Shown here: positions 1 to 8,588 of the stretch, one piece after another | Numbering within the stretch: the first letter of the stretch is position 1 | Layout of the letters: the number at the start of each line of letters is the position of its first letter | Assembly: GCA_002898555.1 (NCBI GenBank) | Contig: BEHR01000013.1 | Location: 1-64,000, forward strand | DNA from: a bacterium HR15 | GTDB lineage: Bacteria > Armatimonadota > Fimbriimonadia > Fimbriimonadales > GBS-DC | Direction: 5' to 3' | Length of the DNA stretch: 64,000 nt | Notes under the pieces: generated by a model | Told to the model about the DNA's origin: nothing | What the model saw: the letters and a program-made list of their open reading frames with translations, nothing else | Databases searched by the model: none | Position numbers and translations under genes: made by a program

Positions 1-579
1 GTAGTTGTACAGTCCGCCTGCTTGCAGTTCTATGAGGTTGGTGTTTTGCAGGGTAGCGCCGTTGAAGTAGGTTGCCCCTTGCTGATGCACCAAACTCCCC
101 GCGTTCACCAACAGCCCCGACAAAGAACGCGAGTAGTTGTCCACTACCCGCAACAACCCCTGATTGGTGAAAGTGCCGGGCGCATTGTTGTTCGAAGGAT
201 CTCGCAGCGTGAGGCTGCCACTTTGCCAATCAAATATCGCCCCGCTGTTCACCAGCACGCTCTTAATATCCACACTGTTCGCCAACAGAGGGTTGGTGTT
301 CGTGGGAATGATAATGATGGAGCCGGGTCCGGGCAAGCCTGGGCTAACACTGCACTGCGAATGCCCCCAGTTGTTGAAATAGCGATGAACAGGATTGTTG
401 TTCTGGTCGTAACCACAACCCGCGTAGGTATAGCAGATAGCCGACCACTCGTTAGAGGTACACTGCTGTTGCCAGGTCCAAGTGCCTTGCGCGTTAATCT
501 GCGCGTACAGCAAGCTCGCGACGAGCGCGCCTATCCAACGCGCTCCCTTCCATTCAGTTATCCGACCGATGTTTCGCAT
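1..579 (-). CDS. Secreted beta-solenoid-like surface protein, N-terminal part only
   Basis: The gene starts at the ATG complementary to 577-579 and runs off the left edge; 193 codons are visible and the frame is open throughout. A Shine-Dalgarno AGGAGGT (complement of 586-592) lies 6 nt before the start. Residues 1-31 form a signal peptide (basic start, hydrophobic RWIGALVASLLYA, then QINAQ). The mature start is rich in Trp and Cys (TWTWQQQCTSNEW). From about residue 75 there are recurring short turns such as VLVNSGAIFDW, GTFTNQGLLRV and LLVNAGSLVHQQGATYFNGA, the pattern of pectate-lyase/adhesin-like beta-solenoids. Role unknown; probably an exported surface protein. A full consensus promoter lies upstream at 651-679. 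Confidence 0.75.
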   Translation of the reverse strand, partial: MRNIGRITEWKGARWIGALVASLLYAQINAQGTWTWQQQCTSNEWSAICYTYAGCGYDQNNNPVHRYFNNWGHSQCSVSPGLPGPGSIIIIPTNTNPLLANSVDIKSVLVNSGAIFDWQSGSLTLRDPSNNNAPGTFTNQGLLRVVDNYSRSLSGLLVNAGSLVHQQGATYFNGATLQNTNLIELQAGGLYNY

Positions 580-650
580 GGTCTATACCTCCTACAGGGT
601 TTTTTATTGTTTGCCTCCCGTGAACAGGCAGGCAGATATAGGCATGCTCT

Positions 651-679
651 ATTATAGCACATTTTTGCGGGATTGTCAA
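651..679 (-). promoter_or_regulatory. Consensus sigma-70 type promoter for the solenoid gene
   Basis: On the minus strand TTGACA (complement of 674-679), a 17-nt spacer and TATAAT (complement of 651-656) form a perfect consensus. The predicted start lies near 644, about 65 nt before the ATG at 579. Immediately upstream (680-705) is the box GGATTTTCCGAACA, also found before three other promoters here. Confidence 0.85.
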
Positions 680-705
680 GGGGGAAGAGGCTGTTCGGAA
701 AATCC

Positions 706-872
706 GCCAAGCATTTGGAGGGCGAGCCTCCTGGCGAGCCGAACCCTCACCCCCAGCTCCTCTCGCAGGGCGTGGGAGAGGGGGGATTGTGTGCCCTCAC
801 CCCCAGCCCCTCTCTTAGAGGGCGAGGGGAGTGGAGGGTGAGCCTCCCGGCGTGTAGGGGCAGACCTCCGTG
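706..872. repeat. Dispersed CTC-rich and GGGGCAGAC repeat copies
   Basis: Part of the 535-base gene-free stretch 580-1114. It holds two degenerate copies of a CCCTCACCCCCAGC-CCTCTC type repeat with short inverted arms (about 745-835). A copy of the TGGAGGG...GTGTAGGGGCAGAC repeat (833-872) follows, also seen at 5373-5427 and, inverted, near 40858-40890. No coding potential beyond shadow frames. Confidence 0.7.
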
Positions 873-974
873 CAAAATTTTCTTTTCCGACCCAGCAGGC
901 AAAATTTTTTTCTCTGACCCAGACGGGTACCCCAGAGAAAAAAATTTTGGGGTACCCCGGAAAAGAAAATTTTG
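873..974. repeat. Nested palindromic element, MITE-like, inserted in another repeat
   Basis: Perfect 17-bp inverted arms CAAAATTTTCTTTTCCG (873-889) and its complement (958-974) enclose a second perfect 17-bp pair CAAAATTTTTTTCTCTG (900-916) and complement (933-949). The two spacers (ACCCAG...GGGTACCC) are homologous, so inner and outer are copies of one about 50-bp element. The whole sits between CCGTG (868-872) and TCTGCCC (975-981). Those sequences are contiguous in the uninterrupted repeat copy at 5399-5427. Confidence 0.85.
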
Positions 975-1006
975 TCTGCCCAAAAACCCATGCCAATATT
1001 CTTTAA

Positions 1007-1085
1007 CGGCTCGGCAGGAAGCCCCGTCCTCCAATCTCGGCTCGGCGGGAGCCTCGCCCTCCAATCTCGGCTCGGCAGGACTTTT
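1007..1085 (+). repeat. Short tandem repeat, 30-31 bp, 2.5 copies
   Basis: CGGCTCGGCAGGAAGCC... recurs at 1007, 1038 and 1068, each followed by CCTCCAATCT except the last, which is cut short. Units differ by a few substitutions. The same GGCTCGGC/GGCGAGCC words occur at 720-740, so this looks like a local expansion of the dispersed repeat. There is no spacer structure, hence not CRISPR. Confidence 0.75.
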
Positions 1086-1102
1086 GTCGAGTTGAAAGCG
1101 AG

Positions 1103-1108
1103 TAGAAT
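1103..1108 (+). promoter_or_regulatory. -10 box giving a leaderless apgM transcript
   Basis: TAGAAT ends exactly 6 nt before the ATG at 1115, so transcription would begin at or next to the start codon. There is no Shine-Dalgarno and no recognisable -35. Confidence 0.6.
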
Positions 1109-1114
1109 CTATCT

Positions 1115-2359
1115 ATGAGCCGAGCATTGTATCCGGCATTGCTGCTGATTGGCGACGGGATGGGTGACCGTCCTGTCATGGAACTGGGCAATCGCACGCC
1201 GCTGGAGGCGGCGCACACGCCGACGATGGACCGCCTTGCGCGGGAGGGCGAGTGCGGGCTGATGGACCCGATTGCGCCGGGCATTCGTGCTGGTTCCGAC
1301 ACGGCGCATCTCGCGCTGCTGGGCTACGATCCCTATGAGGTCTACACCGGGCGCGGTCCCTTTGAGGCGTTGGGCATCGGCATGGAGGTACGCGGTGGCG
1401 ATATTGCCCTGCGCTGCAACTTCAGCACCGTCGATGAGAACTGGCGCGTGATTGACCGCCGCGCTGGACGCATCACGCAGGGCACGGAGCAATTAGCTGC
1501 CGTGTTGAATGGGGTCGAGATCGAGGGAGTGCAGTGCTTTTTCAAGGAATCGGTGGCGCACCGGGGCGCGCTGGTGCTGCGAGGAGAGGGTTTGGGTGCG
1601 CGCATCAGCGATGTTGACCCTCACATAGAAGGCGAGCGGGTGGCGGAATGTCGTCCGCTGGATCCAGACGACGAAGCGTCGGCGCGCACTGCGCGTGTCG
1701 TGAATGCCTTCGTGCGCCTCTCCTATGAGCGGCTCAAGGACCACCCCATCAATCGGGAGCGGGTGGCGCAGGGGCTGCTACCTGCCAATATCGTTTTGCC
1801 ACGCGGGGCAGGGGTTGCACCCCATCTGGAACCCTTTCCTGCCCGGCACGGCGTTCGGGCTGCTGCCGTCGTCGAAACGGGGCTGATCCGCGGCATCGCC
1901 CGCTTCGTCGGCATGGATATCCTGGATGCCCCAGGCACCACTGGCGGGCTCGATTCGGACCTGATGAGCATGGGTCGCACCCTGGTTCAGGCGCTGCAGA
2001 CCTACGATTTTGTACTGTGTAATGTGAAGGCGCCCGACCTGTGTGGGCACGATGGGAACCCCGTCCAGAAGGTGGAAGTGATCGAGCGGATGGACGCGAT
2101 GCTGCGTCTAATGCTGGAGACGGTGGGGCACGATTTCTATCTCGCCCTCAGTGCCGATCATTCCACGCCCTGCTCCGTGCGCGACCATTCGGGTGACCCG
2201 GTGCCGCTTCTTATCTGGGGACCCGACTTGCGCGGCGACGAGGTGCAGGTCTTTCATGAACGCGCCTGCATGCGAGGCGGGCTGGGACGCCTGCGTGGAC
2301 GCGACCTGGTGCCTATCTTAACTCAGCTAATGGGCATCCAAGAGAAGTTTGGCGCATAG
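1115..2359 (+). CDS. apgM: 2,3-bisphosphoglycerate-independent phosphoglycerate mutase, archaeal type
   Basis: Interconverts 3- and 2-phosphoglycerate in glycolysis/gluconeogenesis; cytoplasmic, metal dependent. At 414 aa it has the usual length of the ApgM branch of the alkaline phosphatase superfamily, not the longer GpmI. Visible motifs are the N-terminal metal site LIGDGMGDRP, the nucleophile segment AGSDTAHLALLGYDPY, the DLCGHDGN metal segment and the C-terminal SADHSTPC...DHSGDPVP. The ATG at 1115 is preceded by a -10 box only 6 nt away and no ribosome-binding site, suggesting leaderless translation. It stands alone; the next gene has its own upstream region. Identification is firm from motif order. 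Confidence 0.93.
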   Translation: MSRALYPALLLIGDGMGDRPVMELGNRTPLEAAHTPTMDRLAREGECGLMDPIAPGIRAGSDTAHLALLGYDPYEVYTGRGPFEALGIGMEVRGGDIALRCNFSTVDENWRVIDRRAGRITQGTEQLAAVLNGVEIEGVQCFFKESVAHRGALVLRGEGLGARISDVDPHIEGERVAECRPLDPDDEASARTARVVNAFVRLSYERLKDHPINRERVAQGLLPANIVLPRGAGVAPHLEPFPARHGVRAAAVVETGLIRGIARFVGMDILDAPGTTGGLDSDLMSMGRTLVQALQTYDFVLCNVKAPDLCGHDGNPVQKVEVIERMDAMLRLMLETVGHDFYLALSADHSTPCSVRDHSGDPVPLLIWGPDLRGDEVQVFHERACMRGGLGRLRGRDLVPILTQLMGIQEKFGA

Positions 2360-2394
2360 TGGCGTGTTTGGGCGAAGCACAAGCCCCGCACCCC

Positions 2395-2436
2395 TTATCC
2401 CGTCTAAGTCGGAGAAAAAATTTTGCTCGCTGGGTC
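2395..2436 (-). repeat. Partial copy of the nested AAAATTTT element
   Basis: Read on the minus strand this gives CGACCCAGCGAG, then CAAAATTTTTTCTCCGAC, then AGACGGG. This matches the outer-spacer/inner-arm junction of the 873-974 element, with the right half missing. It lies in the leader region of the protease gene. Confidence 0.6.
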
Positions 2437-2485
2437 GTTCTTCGTCCGCAAGAGAGGGGTATACTTTCCCAATAGGGAAGAAACG

Positions 2486-4552
2486 ATGCACATCAGGACT
2501 GCGCTCTTGTGGAGTTTATGGAGCGTCTTTGCGCTCGCGGGGATTGCCCAACCGATTCAGAGTCGACGCCCGATAGACGATGCCTTGCGTCGCGATATTG
2601 AACGCGCCCGCGACCGCGTCTTTCCTGCGCTGGTCAACATTCTGACCGTGACCCGCTACTACGATGGCGGGCGCGCCCAGTACGGGCTGAGTGGTGGGAG
2701 TGGGGTGATTGTCACGCCCGGCGGCGTTGTGCTGACCAACTACCATGTGGCGGAGAACGCAGTGCGTATCTTCTGCACTCTGGGCACAGGCGAGCGGTTC
2801 GAAGCGCGTGTCGTTGCCCATGACCCACTCACGGACCTGAGCATCCTCCAGATTCAGTTCCCTAACGAGAAGGTGGGTTCCAAACGAGCGAAGCGCATTC
2901 TACCCTTTGCTCCACTGGGCGACTCCGACACGGTGAAAACAGGCGACTATGTGCTGGCGATGGGCAATCCATTGCTGCTTTCCTCTTCCGTCACCTTAGG
3001 GATTGTATCCAATCCGCGCCGTGTCTTCACCGATGTGGTCGGTTCACGGATTGAAGCCGTGGAGTTCGAGAAAGGCGACCGTTCTGGCATGCTCACCCGC
3101 TGGATTCAGCACGACGCGCTCATTTTGCCGGGCAACTCCGGTGGACCGCTGGTCAACCTGCGGGGTGAGGTGGTCGGCATCAACCAGCTTGGCGGCATGG
3201 GCGTCGGCTTCGCCATCCCGTCGAATATCGCTCGCAAGGTGCTGCGTCAGGTGTTGCGCACAGGCAAGATCGAGCGTGGATGGATTGGGATCTCCGTGCT
3301 GCCTGTGGAGAAGTTAGGGAGGCAGACGGGCACGCTCATCGCCTCCGTCACGCCCGAATCACCTGCTGAGCGTGCGGGACTGAAGCCGGGCGACATTCTG
3401 CTGAGCCTAAATGGGAAGTCGGTGCGGGCGCGTTTTCTGGAAGAGGTGCCCCTCGTCTATCAGCAGATGGCGGATCTGCCTATTGGCAAAACGGTCGTGG
3501 CCGAGGTGGAGCGCAAGGGCAAGCGCATGAAGCTGAAAATCACTGTGGAGCGCATGGAGCCGTACTATGGCAAGGAGATGGAGTTCCGCGAGCTGGGCTT
3601 CACCGCGCGGGACATCACCCGCCCCTTCGCCTACGCCCGCAAACTACCGAAGCAGGGCGTGTTCATCACAGGGATCCGACCGGGCTACCCGATGGACAGC
3701 GCGGAGCCGAGCCCCAGCCCCGGCGATGTTCTCCTTAAGGTGGGCGACCGTCCCATCCGCAACTTAGATGAGCTCCAAGCTGCCCTCAAAGCCTTTCAGG
3801 GCAAGGAGCTAATCCCCATCACCTTCCAGCGTAAGGAGGAGATTATCCTGAGTGCGGTGCGCAACAAACCGCCCAGCGAACCCAGCCCCGGCACCGAACT
3901 GCCCAAACCGTGGCTGGGAGTGCGCACACAGGTCATCACGCGCCAGGTCGCTGAATCGCTGGGCAAGCCCGACCTGAAGGGCTTCCGCATCACCGAAGTG
4001 CTGCCCTGGTCCGAGGCGAGCAAGGCGGGACTGCAGGTGGGCGATATCATTATCGCGCTAAACGGCGAGCCGCTCGAAGCGTCGCGCGTGCAGGATGCCC
4101 GCGATCTGGAGCGACGCATCGAACAGCTCACCATCGGCGAGCAGGCGAAACTGACCCTCCTGCGGGGCAACCAGCAGATGGAGATTATCGTGAGGCTGGA
4201 ACCGACACCCGCTTCCGCTCAGACCACCCGTACCATCCGCCAGAAGGAGCTGGAATTCGCCGTGCGCGATGTCACCCCGATGGACCGCATGCGCAACCGC
4301 TGGAGCCAAGACCAAACGGGCGTGATCGTGGTAGAGGTGGCGAACGGCAGCTGGGCGCAACTGGGCGGATTGCGCCTGAACGACCTTATCCTCGCCATCA
4401 ACGAGCAGCCCGTTCACGATACGAAAGAGTTTCAACGGGTGATGGACGCTCTTATCAAACAGCGACCATCCGTCATTATCCTCTTTGTTCGGCGCGAGAA
4501 CGACACCCACTTCGTCTTTCTGGAGCCGGACTGGAAACAACTCACCCCATAG
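2486..4552 (+). CDS. HtrA/DegP-type serine protease with four PDZ-like domains
   Basis: Envelope protein quality-control protease of the trypsin-like S1C family. From the ATG at 2486 (weak purine-rich site AGGGAAG upstream; an in-frame start at 2423 would add a non-signal tail before the signal peptide) it is 688 aa. Residues 1-22 are a signal peptide. The triad is intact: His87 in LTNYHVAEN, Asp117 in DPLTDLSIL, Ser218 in LPGNSGGPLVN. PDZ-like domains follow at about 275-355, 365-455, 470-575 and 585-680; two is the usual number, so it is long for the family. A TATACT box at 2460-2465 is the likely -10. It is followed after 13 nt by an inactive paralogue, apparently one operon. Confidence 0.9.
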   Translation: MHIRTALLWSLWSVFALAGIAQPIQSRRPIDDALRRDIERARDRVFPALVNILTVTRYYDGGRAQYGLSGGSGVIVTPGGVVLTNYHVAENAVRIFCTLGTGERFEARVVAHDPLTDLSILQIQFPNEKVGSKRAKRILPFAPLGDSDTVKTGDYVLAMGNPLLLSSSVTLGIVSNPRRVFTDVVGSRIEAVEFEKGDRSGMLTRWIQHDALILPGNSGGPLVNLRGEVVGINQLGGMGVGFAIPSNIARKVLRQVLRTGKIERGWIGISVLPVEKLGRQTGTLIASVTPESPAERAGLKPGDILLSLNGKSVRARFLEEVPLVYQQMADLPIGKTVVAEVERKGKRMKLKITVERMEPYYGKEMEFRELGFTARDITRPFAYARKLPKQGVFITGIRPGYPMDSAEPSPSPGDVLLKVGDRPIRNLDELQAALKAFQGKELIPITFQRKEEIILSAVRNKPPSEPSPGTELPKPWLGVRTQVITRQVAESLGKPDLKGFRITEVLPWSEASKAGLQVGDIIIALNGEPLEASRVQDARDLERRIEQLTIGEQAKLTLLRGNQQMEIIVRLEPTPASAQTTRTIRQKELEFAVRDVTPMDRMRNRWSQDQTGVIVVEVANGSWAQLGGLRLNDLILAINEQPVHDTKEFQRVMDALIKQRPSVIILFVRRENDTHFVFLEPDWKQLTP

Positions 4553-4565
4553 GAGGAAGACCGAG

Positions 4566-5375
4566 ATGAGGACCATGCTTACACTCTGGCTCATGAGCCT
4601 CTCTGTTCTGTTTGCGCAGGAGGCTCCTAATTCACACAAGCAGCTGCTGGAGAAAGTGTCGCCCAGCATCGTCACGGTGCGTGTAGTGATGAAGTACGAG
4701 TTCAAATCGGGCGACGAGAGCCAGTCGAGCGAGCAGAAGTTCAGCATGCAGGGCGCGATTGTCTCTGCCGATGGACTGGTGCTGCTCTCCGCGATGCCCC
4801 TTACCGCTGAGAGCCTCAAACAGATGATGGGCATCGAGGCGGAGCAGGAGGAGCGGTTCGACCTCAAGCTCATTCCCCAAAGCTTCAAAGTGATTTTTGG
4901 GCAAGAGAGCAAGGAGTATGAGGCGACCCTCGTGGCGACCGATTCGCAGCTGGGGCTGGCATTCCTAAAAATCAAGGACCTGGAGGGGCGCGTGCTCACC
5001 CCTATCCAGTTCAAGGAGGCACCGCTCTCGATTGGTCAGGAGCTTTACACGGTGTCGCGCCTGCCGAAGGGCTTCGATTATGCGCCCTACTTCTCCAGTG
5101 GGCGCGTGATTGGCGAGGTGAGCAAGCCGCGCAAAGCGTTCCTGATGGAGGGCAACATCAGCGAGCTGGGCTTGCCCGTCTACACGCTTTCGGGCGAGGC
5201 GGTGGGCGTCGCGGTGCTGATGGGGCACGGCTTGAAGCAAGATGACGAGAGCGACTTCGGCTTCTCCATGAGCTTCGGCGGTCAAGGCGGTACAACGATG
5301 TTCATTCTGCCCGCCACCACAGTGAAACCGCTCATCGAACAGGCAGCCAAACGCACCTCCAACGGAGAATCATAA
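4566..5375 (+). CDS. Trypsin-fold pseudoprotease, partner of the HtrA gene
   Basis: 269 aa from the ATG at 4566, with AGGAGGAAGA just upstream. The signal peptide is about residues 1-18. The body follows the HtrA layout (VSPSIVTVRV, SMQGAIVSADGLVLLSAMPL, ATDSQLGLAFLKIKD, GQELYTVSR, LPVYTLSGEAVGVAV, then an FILPA segment). The catalytic residues are gone: the LTNYHV position reads LLSAMPL, and the GNSGGPL position reads ISELGLPVYTLSG. There is no PDZ domain. It probably descends from a protease by duplication and now acts as a binding or regulatory partner in the periplasm; that role is inferred from the operon only. Confidence 0.75.
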   Translation: MRTMLTLWLMSLSVLFAQEAPNSHKQLLEKVSPSIVTVRVVMKYEFKSGDESQSSEQKFSMQGAIVSADGLVLLSAMPLTAESLKQMMGIEAEQEERFDLKLIPQSFKVIFGQESKEYEATLVATDSQLGLAFLKIKDLEGRVLTPIQFKEAPLSIGQELYTVSRLPKGFDYAPYFSSGRVIGEVSKPRKAFLMEGNISELGLPVYTLSGEAVGVAVLMGHGLKQDDESDFGFSMSFGGQGGTTMFILPATTVKPLIEQAAKRTSNGES

Positions 5376-5427
5376 ATGGAGGGCGCACCTCCTGGCGTGT
5401 AGGGGCAGACCTCCGTGTCTGCCCAAA
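5376..5427 (+). repeat. Uninterrupted copy of the GGGGCAGAC repeat (empty site)
   Basis: TGGAGGGCG...CCTCC...GTGTAGGGGCAGAC-CTCCGT-GTCTGCCC fills the gap between the pseudoprotease and the rhamnosidase. Arms GGGCAGAC/GTCTGCCC form an 8-bp hairpin. It matches 833-872 plus 975-985 without the intervening 102 bp. Confidence 0.8.
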
Positions 5428-5434
5428 ACTAAAA

Positions 5435-8107
5435 ATGAAAATCATACGCTTACGCACGGAAGGGTTGACGAACCCTCTGGGGATCGATCGCAATCCGCCC
5501 CGCCTCAGCTGGCAGCTGCAGACCAGCCGGCGTGGTGCACGCCAGCGCGCCTATCATCTGCAGGCGTCCAGCACGCGCGAACGGCTGCTGCATGACCAGC
5601 CCGACTTGTGGGATACGGGTTGGCAAGCAAGCGACGACCCGACAGGCATCCCCTATGGCGGTCCGCAGCTGCAGAGCCGACAGCGCGTCTACTGGCGCGT
5701 GCGTGTACAGGATGAGCGGGGGCAGATAAGCGCGTGGAGCGAACCTGCATGGTTCGAGATGGGCTTGCTGCACCCAACCGACTGGCAAGCACAGTGGATT
5801 GCTCCTTCGGTAGCGCGCGAGCCAGCCGTCGGTGTGTGTCGTGACCCGGTGCATCGCCCGCCTGCAACGCTGTGCCCCTGCTTCCGCTACGAGTTTGACT
5901 TGCCTGCTCCTGTGCGTTCGGCACGCGCCTATGCGACCGGGCTGGGCTATTACGAACTCTACCTGAATGGGTGCAGGGTGGGCGATGCGGTGCTGGAACC
6001 CTCTTTCACACGCTTCGAGCGGCGCGTGGAGTACGCCACTTATGACATTACCCACTTGCTGCGCGCGGGGCGGAACGCGGTCGGTGCGCTGGTCGGGCAG
6101 GGCTGGTGGCAAGGTCCGCCATGCCTGCTCGTGCAGATGGAAATCGAACTGATAGACGGCAGGCAGCTCGTCGTCGCGACCAATACCGACTGGCGCTGGC
6201 ATCCAAGCCCCATCCTGGAGAACTCGCTCTACGGGGGCGAGGTGTATGATGCGCGGCTGGATCAACGGGGCTGGGCAGCACCCAACCTTCGAATGAAGCG
6301 GGGCGAATGGAAACGCGCCCGCCTTGTGCGCATGCCACGCGCCATGCAACTGAGCGCGCGTATGCACGAACCGATCCGCGTGGTGGAAACATGGTTGCCC
6401 GTGCAGGTGCTGCAACCTAAAGCAGGCGTGCGCGTGTATGATTTCGGGCAGAACTTCAGCGGCTGGTGTCGGCTGCGTGTGCAGGGTGAAAGAGGCACCC
6501 GAATCATCCTGCGCCATGCCGAGCTGCTCTATCCCGACGGCACGGTCAATCAGGAGAATCTGCGCAGTGCGAAAGCCACCGATGTTTATATCCTGCGGGG
6601 TGGGCGCGCCGAGCAATATGAACCGCGCTTTACCTATCACGGCTTCCGCTATGTGCAGGTGGAGGTCGAACCGCCCGAAGGGCAAGCGCATGCAGCGGAA
6701 CCCGTGATTCTCGCGCTGGAGGGGCGCGTGGTGCATACCGATTTTGCTCGCCGCGGTGCCTTTGCCTGCTCCAATCCACTGCTCAACCAGATTCAGCAGA
6801 ACGCGGTGTGGGGCTATCGCACGAACTTCCATTCGATTCCGACCGACTGTCCCCAGCGCGACGAGCGACAGGGTTGGCTGGGTGATGCCCATATGACCAC
6901 GGCGGCAGGGCTGTTTAACTTCGAAGCGGAGCAGGCTTACCGCAAATTCCTGCGCGATATAGCTGATGAGCAGGGGCGCGATGGCTCCATCCCCGACACT
7001 GTTCCCTTCGTGTTCGGCTCGCGTCCAGGCGACCCGATGTGGTCGCTGGCGTACCCAATGATATTGTGGACCCTGTATGAGCATACGGGCGATAGCGCGT
7101 TGCTGCGCGAGCATTATGCAGGCGTGCGTCGCTATCTGCGCTCGCTGGTGCGCGAAGCACCCAGCGGCATCCTATCACGCTGCTACTATGGCGACTGGGT
7201 GGCAGTGGAGGAGGGCACTCCCAAACCCCTTGTCGCTACCGCTGCCTACGCGCTCACTGCGCGATTAGTGGCACAGATCGCGCATGTGCTGGGCGACCGC
7301 CGCGAGGAGACTTATGCCCAACGGGTGTTCGAGCGCGTTGCGCGCGCCTTCCACCAGGAATTTTTCAACCCGTCACGGCGGCAATATGACGAGGGCACGC
7401 AAGCTTCGAATGTGCTTGCACTCGCCATCGGGCTGACCCCACCCGAACACCGGGCGACGGTACTGCAAGGGCTGGTCGATTCCCTGCGCGAGCGTTATGG
7501 TGGGCATCTGGCAACAGGCTTCATCGGCACGCGCTTCCTGCTGGATACCCTGGTGCAACATGGTCAAGGCGAGCTGGCATACACAGTCGCCACCCAGCGC
7601 ACCTATCCGAGCTGGGGCTTTATGATCGAAAACGGCGCGACCACCATCTGGGAGCTGTGGCGACTGGCAACCGGGCCGGGAATGAACTCCCATAATCATC
7701 CTGCGTTCGGCTTCATCAGCAGCTGGTTCTACGAGACCCTCGCCGGGCTGCGCCCGTTGCAAGGCTGGCGCAGGTTCATGGTGCAGCCCCATATTTTGGG
7801 CGATCTCATCTGGGCGGAAGCGCGTGTGCAGACCCCCCTGGGGCGGGTCTATTGCCGCTGGGAGCGTCACCCAAGCCGATTGAACCTGATATTAACCGTC
7901 CCGCCATGCGCCCATGCGACGCTCTACCTGCCCACGATGGAATTTCAACGGCCCACCATTGTGGAGCGCGACATGGTAATTTGGCAAGAGGGGCGACTGT
8001 GCCGCTCGCGCCCGACCATTCGCGGTGGCGAACATGATGCCCACTGGGTGCGCTTCGAAATCGATTCGGGCACCTACGAGTTTCAGGTGCTGGGTCAAGG
8101 CGCGTAG
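5435..8107 (+). CDS. Alpha-L-rhamnosidase, glycoside hydrolase family 78
   Basis: Releases terminal alpha-L-rhamnose from glycosides or polysaccharides. At 890 aa it is full length for bacterial GH78. The N-terminal segment LTNPLGIDRNPPRLSW and fibronectin-like part (about 1-110) come first. A jelly-roll Bac_rhamnosid_N domain (YATGLGYYELYLNG) and the alpha-rhamnosidase domain (VRVYDFGQNFSGW) follow. The (alpha/alpha)6 barrel has DCPQRDERQGWLGDAH, holding the acidic catalytic residues, and a C-terminal beta-sandwich completes it. There is no signal peptide, so it is probably cytoplasmic and acts on imported oligosaccharides. No ribosome-binding site is visible; the start directly follows a dispersed repeat, so an altered leader is possible. 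Confidence 0.92.
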   Translation: MKIIRLRTEGLTNPLGIDRNPPRLSWQLQTSRRGARQRAYHLQASSTRERLLHDQPDLWDTGWQASDDPTGIPYGGPQLQSRQRVYWRVRVQDERGQISAWSEPAWFEMGLLHPTDWQAQWIAPSVAREPAVGVCRDPVHRPPATLCPCFRYEFDLPAPVRSARAYATGLGYYELYLNGCRVGDAVLEPSFTRFERRVEYATYDITHLLRAGRNAVGALVGQGWWQGPPCLLVQMEIELIDGRQLVVATNTDWRWHPSPILENSLYGGEVYDARLDQRGWAAPNLRMKRGEWKRARLVRMPRAMQLSARMHEPIRVVETWLPVQVLQPKAGVRVYDFGQNFSGWCRLRVQGERGTRIILRHAELLYPDGTVNQENLRSAKATDVYILRGGRAEQYEPRFTYHGFRYVQVEVEPPEGQAHAAEPVILALEGRVVHTDFARRGAFACSNPLLNQIQQNAVWGYRTNFHSIPTDCPQRDERQGWLGDAHMTTAAGLFNFEAEQAYRKFLRDIADEQGRDGSIPDTVPFVFGSRPGDPMWSLAYPMILWTLYEHTGDSALLREHYAGVRRYLRSLVREAPSGILSRCYYGDWVAVEEGTPKPLVATAAYALTARLVAQIAHVLGDRREETYAQRVFERVARAFHQEFFNPSRRQYDEGTQASNVLALAIGLTPPEHRATVLQGLVDSLRERYGGHLATGFIGTRFLLDTLVQHGQGELAYTVATQRTYPSWGFMIENGATTIWELWRLATGPGMNSHNHPAFGFISSWFYETLAGLRPLQGWRRFMVQPHILGDLIWAEARVQTPLGRVYCRWERHPSRLNLILTVPPCAHATLYLPTMEFQRPTIVERDMVIWQEGRLCRSRPTIRGGEHDAHWVRFEIDSGTYEFQVLGQGA

Positions 8108-8109
8108 AG

Positions 8110-8583
8110 TTATCTGGCGCTCCCTTGAGAGGAATCAGATGAGGTTTGCTTTGCCAGCAGATGGTGCAACGCCTGCAAGGCGAGAAGGTAGCCATATCCC
8201 CCAAAGCCACTGATCTGCCCGATGCATACGGGTGCAATCACCGAGTGGTGCCGGAATGTCTCGCGCGCGTAGATGTTCGTCAGATGCACTTCGATGGTGG
8301 GGATTCCGACAGCGGCGATGGCATCGCGCAGGGCGTAGCTGGTGTGGGTGAGCGCGCCCGCGTTCAGAATCATGCCATGCACACGCCCCTGCGCCTGGTG
8401 AACCGCATCGATCAATGCGCCCTCATGGTTGGATTGCAGGTGTTCAATCTCCATCTGGAGGGAAGTGGCGTGCTGGCGCACCTGCTCGACAATCTGTTCC
8501 AGCGTTTCCGCACCGTACAGATGCGGCTCGCGTGTGCCGAGCAGGTTCAGGTTCGGACCGTTCAGCACCAGCACGCGCCACAC
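8110..8583 (-). CDS. aroQ: 3-dehydroquinate dehydratase, type II
   Basis: Third step of the shikimate pathway: 3-dehydroquinate to 3-dehydroshikimate. 157 aa, slightly above the usual 145-150 because of a Ser/Gln-rich tail. The N-terminus VLVLNGPNLNLLGTREPHLYG carries the active-site Arg and Tyr; LNAGALTHTSYALRDAI and EVHLTNIYARE carry the Asn, Thr-His and His positions. The start is GTG at 8583, 5 nt after the stop of the upstream gene on the same strand, so the two are probably co-transcribed although unrelated in function. It converges with the rhamnosidase gene, 2 nt apart at the 3' ends. Confidence 0.93.
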   Translation of the reverse strand: MWRVLVLNGPNLNLLGTREPHLYGAETLEQIVEQVRQHATSLQMEIEHLQSNHEGALIDAVHQAQGRVHGMILNAGALTHTSYALRDAIAAVGIPTIEVHLTNIYARETFRHHSVIAPVCIGQISGFGGYGYLLALQALHHLLAKQTSSDSSQGSAR

Positions 8584-8588
8584 GGCTC

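Noticed and set aside
22-657. 211-codon plus-strand frame at the left edge
   Set aside because: The minus strand carries a signal peptide, ribosome-binding site and consensus promoter; the plus frame is its shadow and even runs through the promoter.
1007-1085. CRISPR-like 30-bp repeats
   Set aside because: Only 2.5 tandem copies without spacers; part of a dispersed repeat family.
5450-7114. 554-codon open frame on the minus strand
   Set aside because: It lies entirely opposite the GH78 gene, has no signal or domain pattern and results from codon bias in GC-rich DNA.
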